DNA from: Corinectria fuckeliana
Taxonomy: Eukaryota > Ascomycota > Sordariomycetes > Hypocreales > Nectriaceae
Direction: 5' to 3'
Assembly: GCA_019137255.1 (NCBI GenBank)
Contig: WPDH01000272.1
Coordinates: forward strand, 1 to 64,000
Length of the DNA: 64,000 nucleotides
Shown: piece by piece, positions 21,822 to 33,789 of the stretch
Layout of the letters: the number at the start of each line of letters is the position of its first letter
Position numbering within the stretch: position 1 is the first letter of the stretch
The notes under the pieces: model-generated
What the model saw: only the letters and a program-made list of their open reading frames with translations
The model's database searches: none
What the model was told of the DNA's origin: nothing
Program-made: the position numbers and the translations under genes

Positions 21822-23567
21822 ATGGTAGGCGTCCCTGGGCGCAGCAAGGGCTGCAACACCTGTCGGAAACGGCGTGTCAAGTGCGGTAGGAAGCATTCAA
21901 TGTCACCCATCTGGCCTTAATTGACTCTGTCCCAGATGAGACCAAACCCACCTGTGTACGATGTGCGAAGGCCGGCTTCGAGTGCCTGGGCTACGAACGA
22001 GCCCGCCTCTGGCGTCACATCTCCACCGCTCCGTTCCCAGTAATGACGCCGCCAACCTGCGAAGTTGCAGATCACAAATACGAGGTCATCCCCGCCTCAA
22101 ACCGCATCCCATCTCCGCCCCCAGAGCTCAGTCTAGTTGCATTCCAAGGCGACTTCTGCTTCTCGTTCATGTTTTCCAACTTTGTCTGGCGCTCATACGG
22201 CGCACCGTGGCTGGACCAGGCCGCCCAGGGGAAGCTCGGGGGCCTGGCGCTCGATGCCACAAAGGCCCTGGCGCAGGCCAACTTTGGGAGGTTGAACCAC
22301 AAAGCGGATGTCCAACTGGAGGGCGTGGTGCAGTACGGCAAGTGCCTGAGCGCCCTGGCGGCAGATCTCGGGAGGTGCGTGTCGCTGGTACAGGGCGCGC
22401 AGGGCCTTTTGGTTCCTATCTTGGTGCTGATGATGCATGCCGTGAGTTTGAGCTGGCGGGTTCTATTAGGAGACGAGACAACTAACGGCAGTCAACAGGC
22501 ATCACATGCTGATCGCATCGGAGCAATGTTTCACCTGAAGGGAATTGCAAGGCTGCTCTATATCTGTGGGCCGGAGGCCTTCCAACAACAGCCCTACCTC
22601 AATGCATTTGAAGCTGCAAGGGCCACATTGGTAAGCCACCATCGTAGTCTTGCTGGCCCGCTGCTGTTTGACTGACAGAGACACCCAGCTCATTGCTGGT
22701 CTCGTTGGCAAGCAGCGCCTCTTCTTCGACGATGAGAAGTGGCGTACCGTGCCATGGGCACTTCATACAACGTGCAAGTCTCCACAAAGCGAACTTCTCG
22801 ACATCCTCGTCGTCATACCAGGAATACTGCAGGACCATGCAGCCTTGGATAAGACAGCACCATCAGATCCCGGCTCGTACAACCAGATACTAGAAAGAGT
22901 CCAGGAGCAACTATTTGCAGTTTATAAATGGAGATGGAGGTGGCAGGCAGATTCCGGTGGCCAGGTCGGTGTTGATACCAGCCAAACACAGCAGCCCAAC
23001 GGGCGCACAGCCACAGTCTTAGGCCATGTCGGGTCCTCCAGACATCTTAGCTGCCTCAGTTTTGGCCGCTTCGTCGCCGCCATCGAGATCATGCTTTACA
23101 ACGCCACGCTGATGTGGCTCCTCGCCCTCCTCTGGAAGACGGATCCCTTCGGCACGGGCAGACGCATTGAAACCTGCGCAGTCGCCGCGATGCCCTCTGA
23201 CGAAAAGCTCAAGTATGTATCCTTCGAGCCGCTACGTCGCCCCGGTGCCTCGTTGACGGTTCGCGATCCCGCCCTGGAGGTCTGTCGGGTATTCGAGTGG
23301 GTGAGTCGCCACCACAGCCGAAGCAAGGACGCATCGTTTCTGTACATGTTCCCAATGGGCATGGCTATGAGCGTGTTAGACAACGAGCCCGAGGGGAAGG
23401 CCTGGGCGCAGGCGCTGCTGGACAAAAGCCCGATTACGGCGAATTATGCTCAGGGTGGCAACCCGGCGGGCTTTGGATTTTATGTTACTCGCCAGGCGCT
23501 GCATCCTGAGGAAGTACAGGCGACACAACAGTTGTTCTCGGTGTTTGATATGGTGGCGGTGAACTGA
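21822..23567 (+). CDS. Zn2Cys6 fungal transcription factor
   Basis: Four exons (21822-21885, 21936-22441, 22499-22630, 22689-23567) sum to 1581 nt, 526 residues. The zinc cluster is at the very N-terminus: CNTCRKRRVKC followed across intron 1 by DETKPTCVRCAKAGFEC, giving the spacing C-x2-C-x6-C-x6-C-x2-C-x6-C. YERARLWRH follows, as in many short Gal4-class regulators. The rest is an alpha-helical region resembling the fungal-specific regulatory domain (DUF3468-like), with no catalytic motifs. Such proteins bind CGG-containing sites and control metabolic or secondary-metabolite genes. Targets are unknown, and no biosynthetic cluster adjoins it. Confidence 0.9.
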
Positions 23568-24130
23568 TCAGTATCTGTATGGTAGTTTCCTACATTGGTT
23601 CTTATTTACAATTATGTGGTACTTTAAGACTTGATTGGGACTCGGCCTCCGTTATGGCCGTAGAGAGGACCATTCTACTTGGCAGTTTGAAGAAAAGGTG
23701 AAGGGGATCATATGGCTCGTGAAACTTTACTTTAAACAGAAGCACATTTGGACTTAACAAAGTGAAGCCAGTCAGTATCTAGGACTATCTTTAGACTGTT
23801 CCTTGATTCTAAGGTACAGACACAGTGTAAAAGGAAACGGAGGGAATGGCCATCCATAAGGGATTTATGGCCTCTATAATACCTAACTCTAACTATATAT
23901 CAAAGCTGCTTATAACCAAACAATCCAATTCCTTTCATACCGACTTGAAGGTGTCTTAGTCCAGCCTGTCCACCATCGCGCCGCCTACCCTCTTTATTCA
24001 TTCTATACCCATGCTGTTGCCACCTTAAGCAGCTGATCCCTTTGCATCACAACCTGATAGGCCAAAGGTCCGTCAATCTTATCATGATGCGTATTGTTCC
24101 CCGATTTGAGCTCTAAATGAAGCTTTCAAG
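23568..24130. other. intergenic between convergent genes
   Basis: This holds the 3' flanks of the Zn2Cys6 gene and of the small gene at 24131-24458. No other feature is seen. Confidence 0.5.
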
Positions 24131-24458
24131 CTAGTTGAAGCCTTCGAAGACCTCGTTGGCACCAGAGAAAGAAAAGAAGTCTGGAGGACTGAGACCTCCA
24201 GGAGTGTTGCCTCCTGGTCCACTGCTCGGGCCACCTTTACGAGGGTTGGCTGACTTGTTCTTTGACGACCTGATCTGATTTATTTATTAGTTTGGAACAC
24301 CTGACATCGATTAGAGCTCTTACTTCTTGTTGGCTCTGCTCCTTGGTGTCTTTCGATTGCTTCTTTTTATGTTCCGTACTCTTTCCTGTGTCTCTGTCTG
24401 CAGGGAATTAGTGAATTTCTTGAACTTAGAGTATAGGGCCCTTACTTGAAGATGCCAT
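24131..24458 (-). CDS. small three-exon gene, 76-residue charged protein
   Basis: The minus strand gives exons 24458-24446, 24397-24324 and 24274-24131, which join in frame (231 nt including stop). Both introns start GTAAG and end CAG, with CTAAT/CACTAAT-like branch points. The protein starts MASSNRDTGKSTEHKKKQSK, is Lys/Gln/Ser-rich in its first half and Gly/Pro-rich in the middle, and ends in an aromatic, acidic tail (PPDFFSFSGANEVFEGFN). No signal peptide, TM segment or known domain is visible. The protein is probably disordered, with a short terminal motif. I do not recognise the family. Two well-formed introns that both keep frame support a real gene. Confidence 0.65.
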
Positions 24459-25883
24459 GATGGTCAGTTTGGGGCAAGTTTTGTTCTGCTGATGAAGCTT
24501 GTGGTGGTGATGGCTGGCGAGCTGTGGTACTTCGACGAGATGGCTCTTGATCTGAATTGAACTATCTTACAAGCGCATCCAATGTTATCTTCAACCTCCC
24601 AGGAGAGCTTTATACATGCCGTTTGTTTCTAGGATTCCTAACTCACGGCTGGCTCCCTCCATCCACTCTGAGTCCAAAGGCTTAGCCATGACAAAGATCA
24701 AGGGTCTTGCGCGTTAGAAAGACGACGTCCAGTCCAATCGATGTCTAATCACAAAGGTCGAGTTGAGATTCAGCCTTGGGAGAACTCTACTCATGATTTC
24801 AAATAGTCTATCTAGAAAAGGCCACCAAGCTGCAGTGCACATGCTATGACATTGTTGTCAACTAGGAGGACGCTCGGCGAAAAGAAGCTGATGCTCAGCC
24901 GCATGCAAAACTACAACCATTGGGTCTGGGCGCATAGGGCATTGACGATGACGTTATTCTGCCGAGCCAAACTTCAAGGCTATGGATTCTGCGAGCGACC
25001 GAGGAAAGTGGGTGGACCAAAAGCTAATGTTTGAAGACCTCGACAAAAGAGAGAGGTTCAGCCCTAGCAGGGCAGAGCAGCCAATTGACGCAGGGGACAG
25101 GGATGTCATCACTCAGAGGCTTTGGGAGTTGATGGCTGTGGCACATCCCTATCATGTTAGCCCGCAAATGAAACCTCGAAGACTGACCAAGAATCATGGT
25201 GGTTCATCGTTGACCATTGGAATCCTCCGTCAGTGGTAGGCTGAGCTCTGCAAAATATCCCGGTGTCAAGATTCCATCCTTATCTCAGTTGACATCTCAA
25301 ACCCCGGGTGTCAGCAGTGGCTTGGCCGATGTTAGCGTCGGACCCGCCAACTCCACCGCCTTGGAATACCGGTGTTGCACTGTTGATGAGGAATCAGCAG
25401 AGGCGGAGTAGACCAATCAGCCGCCGCCTGCAGACTGAAGCTATCCCCTGTTCTAGTTAGATTGCGCGAGGTGCGTCTCCAAACACGGGGCTTCACACGA
25501 TCAATATGTATCAAGAGCTATACCACCGATGAGGTTGCAACCGTGCAAGCCACGTAGGAGTTGTGTTGTTGGGCCATGATTTGATCTGTCATGTAGCTCT
25601 CCTCTACGCCCAGGTCCCAAGCGCAGTATGACCTCAGGGATGCCTAGCCTATTCAGGCCACGGGATGCGAGCTGAGTGTCAGAAGCCAGTGTCTACGAGC
25701 CAGTAGTCTTCCTTGCGGATATCCCAGCTTTGCCTTCTACATTCCCCGGTGCGTTAGTAGACCATGGAACCGAGTGGGCTACAGCGACTTGGCTTGATTG
25801 AATCCTTGTTCTTCGTAATTTAGCTGGGCTGACGTGCAGTCGTATTCTTTCCAGATACGACAACCGTATGCCATCCTCTCGCG
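24459..25883. other. intergenic
   Basis: About 1.4 kb without a supportable gene. Short ORFs here show no domains or coding-like structure. Confidence 0.5.
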
Positions 25884-25891
25884 CTATAAGA
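25884..25891 (+). promoter_or_regulatory. TATA-like box of the DUF1223 gene
   Basis: CTATAAGA lies about 135 bp before the ATG at 26023 and is followed by a C/T-rich leader (TTTTCTTTCACTCTCTTCC), a common fungal arrangement. Confidence 0.4.
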
Positions 25892-26022
25892 GCATGCCGT
25901 CTGCCCAGTTTTCTTTCACTCTCTTCCATTCATCACCGTCCCAACAGAAACTCAGTCAGCCCAAGTAACCTCTTCCCTACCTCGATACCCATCTCCTATT
26001 AGCAACCCTCACATCCTCAACC

Positions 26023-26808
26023 ATGGCCTCCATTCTGCGAAAGCTCTTCCGCCGCAAGAAGCAAGCGCCCCTCGTCTGCTCCATCTCCGTCGACGACCAC
26101 GGCAACCCCATCGGCGACGACCCAAACCACCAGCACACATCCGCATGCTTCATCGACTTCGAGCCTCTCGCCGTAGTCGAGCTCTTCCAATCCCAAGGCT
26201 GCCAGTCATGCCCCCCAGCCATCCCAGCCATCCAGGACGCCACGAGCCACCCAAACCTCCTCCTCCTGAGCTACAACGTCACCATCTTCGACCACCTCGG
26301 CTGGAAGGACACGCTTGCCACGCCCGCTTCCGACCAGCGCCAGCGAGCGTACGTCAAGAAGTGGAACCGCACCAGCATCTTCACCCCGCAAGTTGTCGTC
26401 AACGGCGTGGCTGACGGCTCTGGCGCAGGAGGCAAGGATGAGGTCGAGGGGATAGTGACTCGTGCGAGGGAGGTGCAGCGGGCTATGGACTGGCACATCT
26501 ATGTCGACGTCAACGATACAGATGTCCGCATCGACTCAGACAAGTATGAGATCGAGACTCATGATATCCTTTTGATCCTTTACAACAATAAAGATGAGAC
26601 CATCAAGATTGGCAAAGGGCCGAACAAGGGCAAGAAATTGAAGCATCGCAACGTTGCCACCAACATCATCAAGATCGGAGAGTGGACTGGCGGGAATCTC
26701 GTGGTATCGCTTCCCGCGCCCAAGTCGTCCATGGAGCCATATCAGGATGCAGCAATTCTGGTTCAGCAAGGCGCCGGTGGGCCGATTGTTGCTGTCGCCA
26801 AAGCCTAG
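26023..26808 (+). CDS. DUF1223 thioredoxin-like protein
   Basis: A single exon encodes 261 residues. VELFQSQGCQSCPPA near residue 55 carries the CxxC site typical of DUF1223 proteins, which have a thioredoxin-like N-terminal fold. LLLLSYNVTIFDHLGWKDTL and FTPQVVVNG follow in the family order. The remaining C-terminal half is a beta-rich domain. A short basic N-terminus (LRKLFRRKK) precedes the fold; no signal peptide is seen. The biochemical role of the family is not established; a thiol redox function is inferred from the CxxC. The gene is intact, with a strong codon bias toward C-ending codons. Confidence 0.88.
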   Translation: MASILRKLFRRKKQAPLVCSISVDDHGNPIGDDPNHQHTSACFIDFEPLAVVELFQSQGCQSCPPAIPAIQDATSHPNLLLLSYNVTIFDHLGWKDTLATPASDQRQRAYVKKWNRTSIFTPQVVVNGVADGSGAGGKDEVEGIVTRAREVQRAMDWHIYVDVNDTDVRIDSDKYEIETHDILLILYNNKDETIKIGKGPNKGKKLKHRNVATNIIKIGEWTGGNLVVSLPAPKSSMEPYQDAAILVQQGAGGPIVAVAKA

Positions 26809-27508
26809 TTGTCGTGCATCACATGTATTATACGGCTTATACAGTGAAGATAATGTAGAAAGTGAGGGCTAGTAAGGAAGTTTTGTAGATTTGGTAATAT
26901 ACTCTGGTTGTTTATCTACTGTTATGATAACTTTGTTTTACCGACCCACTATACTGCTTATAGTATACTGTAAGAACAAGTACTATACAAAGCATAAGAT
27001 ACATTATATAACCTGATTCCTATCCTAGGACCTTTCTGTAACTATATTGAAAAATGATAGTACCACTTTTTAAGCTATGAAAAAAGTTAAGCGGGCTCTA
27101 GAATTTGGTCTATGTGTCGGTGCTAGGACTTAAATCGTGACTTAATAACAAGTTCTTAGCTTAAGTCATTACTGAATGCATGGATCTACCAGGACTTTTC
27201 AATACATGCATGCATAAATAAGAAACGCTACAGGGACTACTTTATTGTTTGAGTGGCAGGAGACTGCACACAACATGTAGGTTTCCCAGCTTCAACCGTG
27301 AAAGGTGACAGAGTAAGTTGACAAAAAGAGAATTACAAATCACCCATTTTAGAAGTTTGTAAAAGCTCATCAATAGTCAGGGAACTCTTCAGCAGTAACT
27401 CGGAAAAAGACCGTCTCACAGGTAGCTTTCTAATCATAAAGGGGTCCAAAATAGCCGACGGATGGCGATTGTTATTTGTTAGATTATTAAATCGACCGAC
27501 GGTTAGTA
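26809..27508. other. intergenic, moderately AT-rich
   Basis: About 700 bp without a gene. AT content rises toward 27100, but CpA and TpG persist, so no RIP is evident. Confidence 0.5.
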
Positions 27509-28365
27509 CTAGACTCCCTCAAGCCTTATCTGGTCAAAGCTTCCTTTAGAATGTCGCCATCTTGTTGCCATCAGCTGTTCTTTCTCTTCTAGGAGTGGCC
27601 ATATGAACATTTCTTCGTCTTCGTCATCGCGGCGTTGCGGCTGATTGCGGAACCAGTCCCCCAATTGTTGCGAGTCGCGAGGCTGGGGGGCGTTTTCGTC
27701 CTCTTCGTCGTCCTCGGACTGGAGAGGCGCGGGCAGGAGGTAAGAGGAGAGAACGGCGTAGAATGGCGGCAGTGAGCGAGGGGGGGCCAGGGCGAGTGCG
27801 GACGCAGACACAGGCCGTTGTTGTTGGAGTTGTTGCTGCAGCCGGAAAGCCTCTCGTTGGGAGCGACAATGACCGCATTACGGCAGTCAGAACGTCTCAC
27901 GGCCTCGTCGTAGCCCTCGGCCAAAGAGGGAGCCGGGGCCAGAACAGGCAAGGTTGTTGCTTCTTCCGGGGCAGCCGAACAATCTGTCACCACCGCTAGC
28001 GACCCGCCCGCTCGTTGCGGGCAACGTCGCGTCGTTGTCATCTTTGTCATCGTCGTTATTGTTGATAATGCTGCTAGAGCTGGAGCTGGAGCTGGAGCTG
28101 GAGCAGCCGGGCAATCTCTCGCCGTCAGCGGCGGCACGCCTTCTCACTAGGGACCGTAATCCGTAATGGTCATATCAACGATAGACAAAACACCCGCTTG
28201 TCATCATCGTTTGTTGTTGTTATTGTGTTTGTGTCTTTTTGTGTTTGTGTTATTAAAGAAGTAGACCAACGTTTGGAAACTCGAACACAGAAGTAAAACA
28301 CCTGATTCAAGTGCTCTTTCTCACTACAGTTTACTACATAAAGAGTAACTGCAAAAAGCAAGCAA
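27509..28365 (-). repeat. Gln/acidic-rich two-copy family, copy B
   Basis: The minus strand repeats the layout of 19495-19990. A part reading EKEHLNQVFYFCVRVSKRW lies near 28310, a Gln-rich segment REAFRLQQQLQQQRPVSAS near 27820, and an acidic C-terminus with SEDDEEDENAPQP, DDEDEEMFIWPLLEEKEQL and final IRLEGV at 27509. In-frame stops lie between these parts, and a sub-motif (IVRL or RLLQ followed by Gln/Ser runs) occurs three times in about 300 bp. The copy looks internally duplicated and broken. Only the C-terminal ~100 codons form one clean frame. Function is unknown. Confidence 0.5.
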
Positions 28366-28497
28366 GTATGATTGAACTACCACTCACTTCTTGCCCTGAA
28401 TTATATTTTTTTAGATACACAGCGGGTTGTTGGCAACTGCCTTCCTTGGCCAAGTGCAAGGACCCCGAAACGAATGCGTTGAGTAATTACTTAGGTG

Positions 28498-28572
28498 TTA
28501 GGGCATCAGGGCAGTGCCTTAGAGAGTTCGGGGCATTAGGGCGTCAGGGCATTGGGGCATTGGGGCATTAGC
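28498..28572 (+). repeat. degenerate GGGCATTA-type tandem repeat
   Basis: Units such as TTAGGGCATCAGGGC, TTAGGGCGTCAGGGC and three GGGGCATT copies run in tandem over about 75 bp. Units resemble TTAGGG with added bases, but this is not a telomeric array. Confidence 0.6.
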
Positions 28573-29154
28573 ACTGTATTAAAGTGAACAATATGTAAGC
28601 ATGGTGGGTGAACAGCCTGAACAGCATTGTCTTAATTGTCTAATTTTGCGATATTGTATTGTCTTAGATATATACAAGTTTAATACTTACACCTCGCTTT
28701 ACACAGATAGGGCTTTATTTATATTGCATACCTACTCTATCAACTGTTTAACTGTTTAACTTTATACTAACTTATCCCTGTGAGGTACCTAGGCCTATAA
28801 CCGGCCAACTGCTCTTTTAGGAAGCTGGATAAGTAAGGCCGAGTTGTAGCATTCGCTAATGGAGCATCAGAGGGGTCAACAGCTCGCTAAACTGCCGATC
28901 TCTCCCCAAAAAGACCAACTTGCGTTGTTAATCCGATAACGCTATCTAAGATCATGTCCGCGGGCCTGTTAATCTTTCGGGTCATCGGTGATGACGCTTC
29001 GTTATTGTCTTGCTGATGGGTCCATCACCTTGGTGTAACAACCAACCCCGCAGTATTAATAGGATCTCATCTCCATATCCTGCTGACCAAGTAGATCTCC
29101 TCTAACACCTCTACCGACTTTCAATTGACCGAGGCAGATAGGTGACCGGTTAAA
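28573..29154. other. intergenic, promoter of the GGT gene
   Basis: No gene is seen. The region leads into the ATG of the gamma-glutamyltranspeptidase at 29155. Confidence 0.5.
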
Positions 29155-31026
29155 ATGCTTCTGTCCCAGCTTCTCGGTGCTCTTTTGGGCCTTCTGGCAC
29201 AAAGCCTACCGGGAGTCTATGCGCACCCATTTCCCGGTCACTATCCTCCTCCCACGTCCCCGGCCAAGTCACACCGCTACACTGATAAGCTCGGCGCCGT
29301 TGCTTGCGAAAATGAAATATGCAGCACCATTGGAGTGAATATCCTGCGCTCGGGGGGCAATGCAGCCGATGCTATGGTGGCATCAGTGCTCTGTGTCGGG
29401 ACCGTCGGTAAGTACACAACCACGACATCGAATGGTCTGTATCCAGGCGAGGAGCTGACTCTCACAAGGCATGTACCACTCTGGGCTTGGTGGAGGCGGC
29501 TTCATGCTCGTTCATAAGCCGAAGCACCGTCAAAGCGATTCGTCTGCATACGAATTTATTGATTTCCGTGAGACGGCACCAGCCGCGGCTACCGAGAACA
29601 TGTTTAAAAATAATGTCAGCGCCAGTATTTACGGTGGTCAGGCAAGGTATTACCCCTTTCATATGCTGTGGCTCGGAAAGGCTTACTGACCTGCTGCAGC
29701 GGCGTCCCTGGAGAGCTGCGTGGCTTGGAACACTTGCATAAGAATTATGGCCGCTTGCCTTGGTCGAAAGTCATGCAACCCGCCATCGATGTGGCTCGCT
29801 ATGGGTTTCCTGTCAATCCAGACCTCGTCAAGTTCATGAAGACGACATATACAAAGTCGGAGAACGAGAGCTTCTTAGTCACCGACCCTGCCTGGTCGAT
29901 AGACTTTGCTCCTTCCGGCTCCCTTCTTAAGCTGGGCGAGAAGATGACCCGGAAGAGATATGCCGACCTTTTGGAGGCCATCGCCGTTAACGGTGCGGAT
30001 GTGTTCTATGAGGGCCCGTTTGCGGACGCTACGGTCAAGACACTTGCCCAACAAGACGGTATCATGACGACGCAGGATCTCAAGAACTATTCTGTCGCGA
30101 TCAGAAAACCCTCACAGATCAATTACCGAGGTGGAAAGATCACCAGCGGATCAGCGCCCTCGAGCGGAGCAGTGGCTGCAGCGGTCATGAACATTCTCGA
30201 TGGTTATGATTTCCTGGGCGACGCCACGCGAGTAAACGAAAGCACTCATTTGATCGACGAGGCTATGAAGTTTGCTTATGGCATGCGCAGCAAGCTCGGC
30301 GATCCCAGCTTCGTTGATGGTCTGGCAGAGTACCAAGCTCAGATGCTCTCAAACGAGACGGCACAAGAGGTACGATCCAAGATCACGGAGAACCCCCTCA
30401 AGCTGGAAGCGTACGACCCCGATGGCCTCGAGTCGCTGGAGACGCCAGGAACTTCGCACCTGGTCACCATGGACAGCTCGGGCCTTGCCATTTCTCTCAC
30501 CACCACTGTCAATCTCATCTTCGGGTCTCGGGTCATGGTTCCAGAGACAGGTCTGGTGATGAACAACGAGATGAACGACTTCAGTATCCCGGGGCAGTCG
30601 AACGCGTTTGGCTACATTCCCAGCGAAGCCAACTTTGTTCGTCCTGGTAAACGGCCTCTCTCAAGCATCAGCCCATCCATCGTTGAGCGACCCGATGGAA
30701 CCGTCTCCTTGGTAACAGGTTCCGCCGGCGGCAGCCGTATCATTACTGCCACGTTCCAGGTGATGCTTAATGTCCTGGAGAAGAACATGACCACCCTTGA
30801 GGCATTAGCCGCGCCGCGAATGCACGACCAGCTCGTACCGCAGCAGGTCAGCCTCGAGTACGCTTTCGACAACTCGACCGTCGCGTACTTGAAGGATATT
30901 GGGTGTAACATCACTTGGGTGGCACCGGGACAAAGCACTGCCCAGGCTCTAAGGCGGTTCCTGGACGGGTCTTTTGAAGCTGCTGGTGAACCCCGACAAG
31001 CGAGCTCTGGAGGGTTTGCAACGTGA
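29155..31026 (+). CDS. gamma-glutamyltranspeptidase, secreted
   Basis: Three exons (29155-29407, 29469-29646, 29700-31026) sum to 1758 nt, 585 residues. A signal peptide (MLLSQLLGALLGLLAQSLPG) leads the protein. GGT landmarks are GGNAADAMVAS, GGGGFMLVH, FRETAPAAA, the autocleavage/nucleophile Thr395 in GTSHLVTMDSSG, and the late PLSSISPSIVERPDG with GSAGGSRIITA, the gamma-glutamyl-binding loop. The proenzyme cleaves before Thr395 into large and small subunits, then hydrolyses or transfers the gamma-glutamyl group of glutathione and related peptides. Secretion suggests scavenging of external glutathione. Several N-glycosylation sequons are visible. The gene appears intact. Confidence 0.93.
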
Positions 31027-31352
31027 TAGCTTAGATCGTAGTTGAGTTAGGTGGACATGGAGCAATTCAGTCAAGAGCTCTATTTGACTTTCTACACTCA
31101 TCGCCGCTACAATTGCGCATCACCTGCAGAGGAAGAGTTGGGCTGGGCGACCAACATCTTGCGGCGTCTTTTCAGCGCGCGCACCTAGGCTGCCTACGAA
31201 GTAGACGTGCACCAAGAAGACATGGAAAGCGGTGAACAGCCAGAATTGGGCCAATTACGACGTGGCATCTAGCTTCGTTTATGTGATGATGCTTACTCGC
31301 CTCTTTACGGTACAGCGTCAGCCTCGAACCTGATATCTTACATCCTTTCACT
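31027..31352. other. intergenic
   Basis: A short spacer between the GGT gene and the first HET gene; nothing else is seen. Confidence 0.5.
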
Positions 31353-33789
31353 ATGGCTTCATCTAAACCCAGTTTTCTTTACGAGCACCATGTAGCTGAA
31401 AATCATGTGGTCGCTCTTCATCGGCTTTGCACAACATGCTCCAAGATCCAGCAGGAGTCACGCCTTCTGCGGAGCATGTTCAATGGCGAGAAGATAAAAC
31501 TTCACAAGACGGAGTCTTTCAACCTGTTCTCTGTTGCAGATATGAGAACCGGATACCTCGGTGGCTGTCATCTCTGTGCTTTGTTGTGGATCCGAGCCGG
31601 GGGTCATTTATTTGACCCAGACGAGCCTACCATACCAAAGCGTATGGTCACGATTAGCCTGAAGGCAAGAAACTACGCCATGGAGTACGAGCTGGAGAAT
31701 CGTGATCAACATGTGCAGAAATGGTGGAAATGGCGGCGGAAGATTGCTCTGCCTGTGATGTATCCATCTTGAGTCCCCGGCTATTATAATGTGAAGTGAC
31801 TAACAGCACAAGCGGAGAGCTTGGTGTTATTAGGGTTGCTATCCCAGAGGTATGGGATTACGAAGCTCAACACGCCGGGTCGTCGGTTTTCAAGTGGAGT
31901 GAGTTGTTCATCTACCCATCCTCAAGTAAGTAATGAGTCTACAAGAGTTAGTAGTCGATATCAAGCGTCACTGACCGCGAATTGCAGATCCAGAGCTCAA
32001 CCAAGCAACACTGAAATACCATCTCGAGCCCGTCTCTTCCAAAAATGACATGAAGCTAGCCACTATCAAATCCTGGTATCGAGAGTGCACTCGCAATCAC
32101 TCCAAGTGCACCGCCTTTTCTCGTATGGTTGCTCCAACAGACCGACTCCCCTCGCGACTCCTCGATCTTCGTGAGGGCAAGGTCAAGCTGGTGAGCAACG
32201 TCGAGAATCTACTGCAAGTACAATACACTACACTCAGTCATATGTGGGGCCCGGACCCAAAGGCCTGTCTTCGTTTGACTAAGGCACGTCTCAGAGAGTT
32301 CATGGTCGGAATACCTGCATCCGAGTTGCCCACAAAGTATCACGAGGCAATTCGAATCTCCCAAGCTCTAGGCTTTACCTACATCTGGACCGACTCTCTC
32401 TGTATTATCCAAGACTCTCCAGAGGATTGGGAGAAGGAAGCCCTCAAGATGGCCGCCGTCTACGGGCGAACTGCTTGCAACATCTCCTACGTTTATCCGC
32501 CATCGGACCAGCCGAGCAAGCAACACCTCCGAGACCCCCGAGTTGAAGTCCCTTGTCAGCTCTTTCCATCTGCACCGGGACGCGACAATGGGGGCAAGAC
32601 TTCAGAGAAAGTCAGGCTAGTTGTTCAAGACGCTACCGGCTTCCGGAGTAGGTTCTGGTCTCCGCATACATACAGGCATGCCTGGCCCCTCCTTTCCAGA
32701 GCATGGGTGTTTCAAGAGCGGCTCCTCTGTCCACGCAATATTTACTACGGGCAAGGCCGATTGATGTGGGAGTGCTGCGAACGGCTAGAAGATGAGTTCT
32801 GCGGGTCCCTGCGAGACAGTCCGCGGTCGAAAAGCCAATTCCACGCTGTGTTTTCCGGCATCGAAAAGACGCAGCGAAGCCCAGACGTCTTCAAGACTTT
32901 CCATGGTCAATGGAACCTCCTCGTGCAAGACTACAGGCTTTTGGATTTAACTTACGAGAAAGATCGTGCGATTGCCTTCGCAGGAATTGTCAGGGCCATC
33001 CAGTCTCGGACAAAGTTTACATACCTAGCAGGAATCTGGAATGAAGCTGCGGAGTTTGACCTTCTCTGGGCCATGTCTCCTCCATCACCAATAGGGGATT
33101 TTTATAAGAGAAAGGATGAGATGGAGAAGCCAGCTCCATCCTGGTCATGGTTCTCAGTACCCCCTCGCCCGTCGTCTGCATCCACGGGGAGCGATACGGT
33201 CGACTTTCACATTTGCCGTCAAATTTTTGCGCGATCTGAGTACTCACTATACCAGGCACGAATCGTCTCGTTCCAGAGCCCGCAGCAATCATCTAATCCT
33301 GAGACTCTTTTGCACAACTTCTCCGGCCTAAGCATCACGCTTCGCACTCAAAAGATACCCAGCAAACTGGAATGGGATGCAGAAGTTCTTCGGCTTCTTC
33401 CTCACGGACGTTACGCACTGGCTGGAAGCTATCGGTGTGAGCCCAAGAACGGGATGAAGTATGTCCATGACGATGCAACTTTGCTTCCCGGCTCAGAGGT
33501 TCCCAGAAGGACTTTTATGGTCTTGACGATGCTTGAGGCCTGGATATCCCAAGGCGTCATCGAGCATAAATACGACATACCCAAATTTGCAGGAAATGTT
33601 AACCCTCCCACGACGAAAACTCAGTGGCAGTACGCGGGACTTGTCATAGTGCCGGCGGGGAAAGACGGTAGCGGCCAGGAACGTTGGCGACGCATTGGCG
33701 TCTTTATATTCGATGATTGCGCCGACGGAGTTCGAACTTTCTCCTCACCTTTCGATGTGAAGGGGGAAGAAGATGTTGTCTTGATTTAG
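31353..33789 (+). CDS. HET-domain protein 1 (heterokaryon incompatibility type)
   Basis: Three exons (31353-31759, 31807-31925, 31988-33789) sum to 2328 nt, 775 residues. An N-terminal Cys-rich part (LCTTCSKIQQE, GGCHLCALLW) precedes the HET domain: YTTLSHMWG near residue 255, LGFTYIWTDSLCIIQDSPED, and later SRAWVFQERLLCPR. These are the three conserved HET blocks. HET domains trigger growth arrest or cell death on recognition of non-self, and many fungal copies act in vegetative incompatibility or allorecognition. No partner domain (NACHT, WD, ankyrin) is present. A second HET gene follows about 930 bp downstream on the same strand, but the two are not close paralogues. Confidence 0.92.

Noticed and set aside
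28498..28572. True telomere or CRISPR-like array
   Set aside because: Units are degenerate with no regular spacers, and the organism is eukaryotic.
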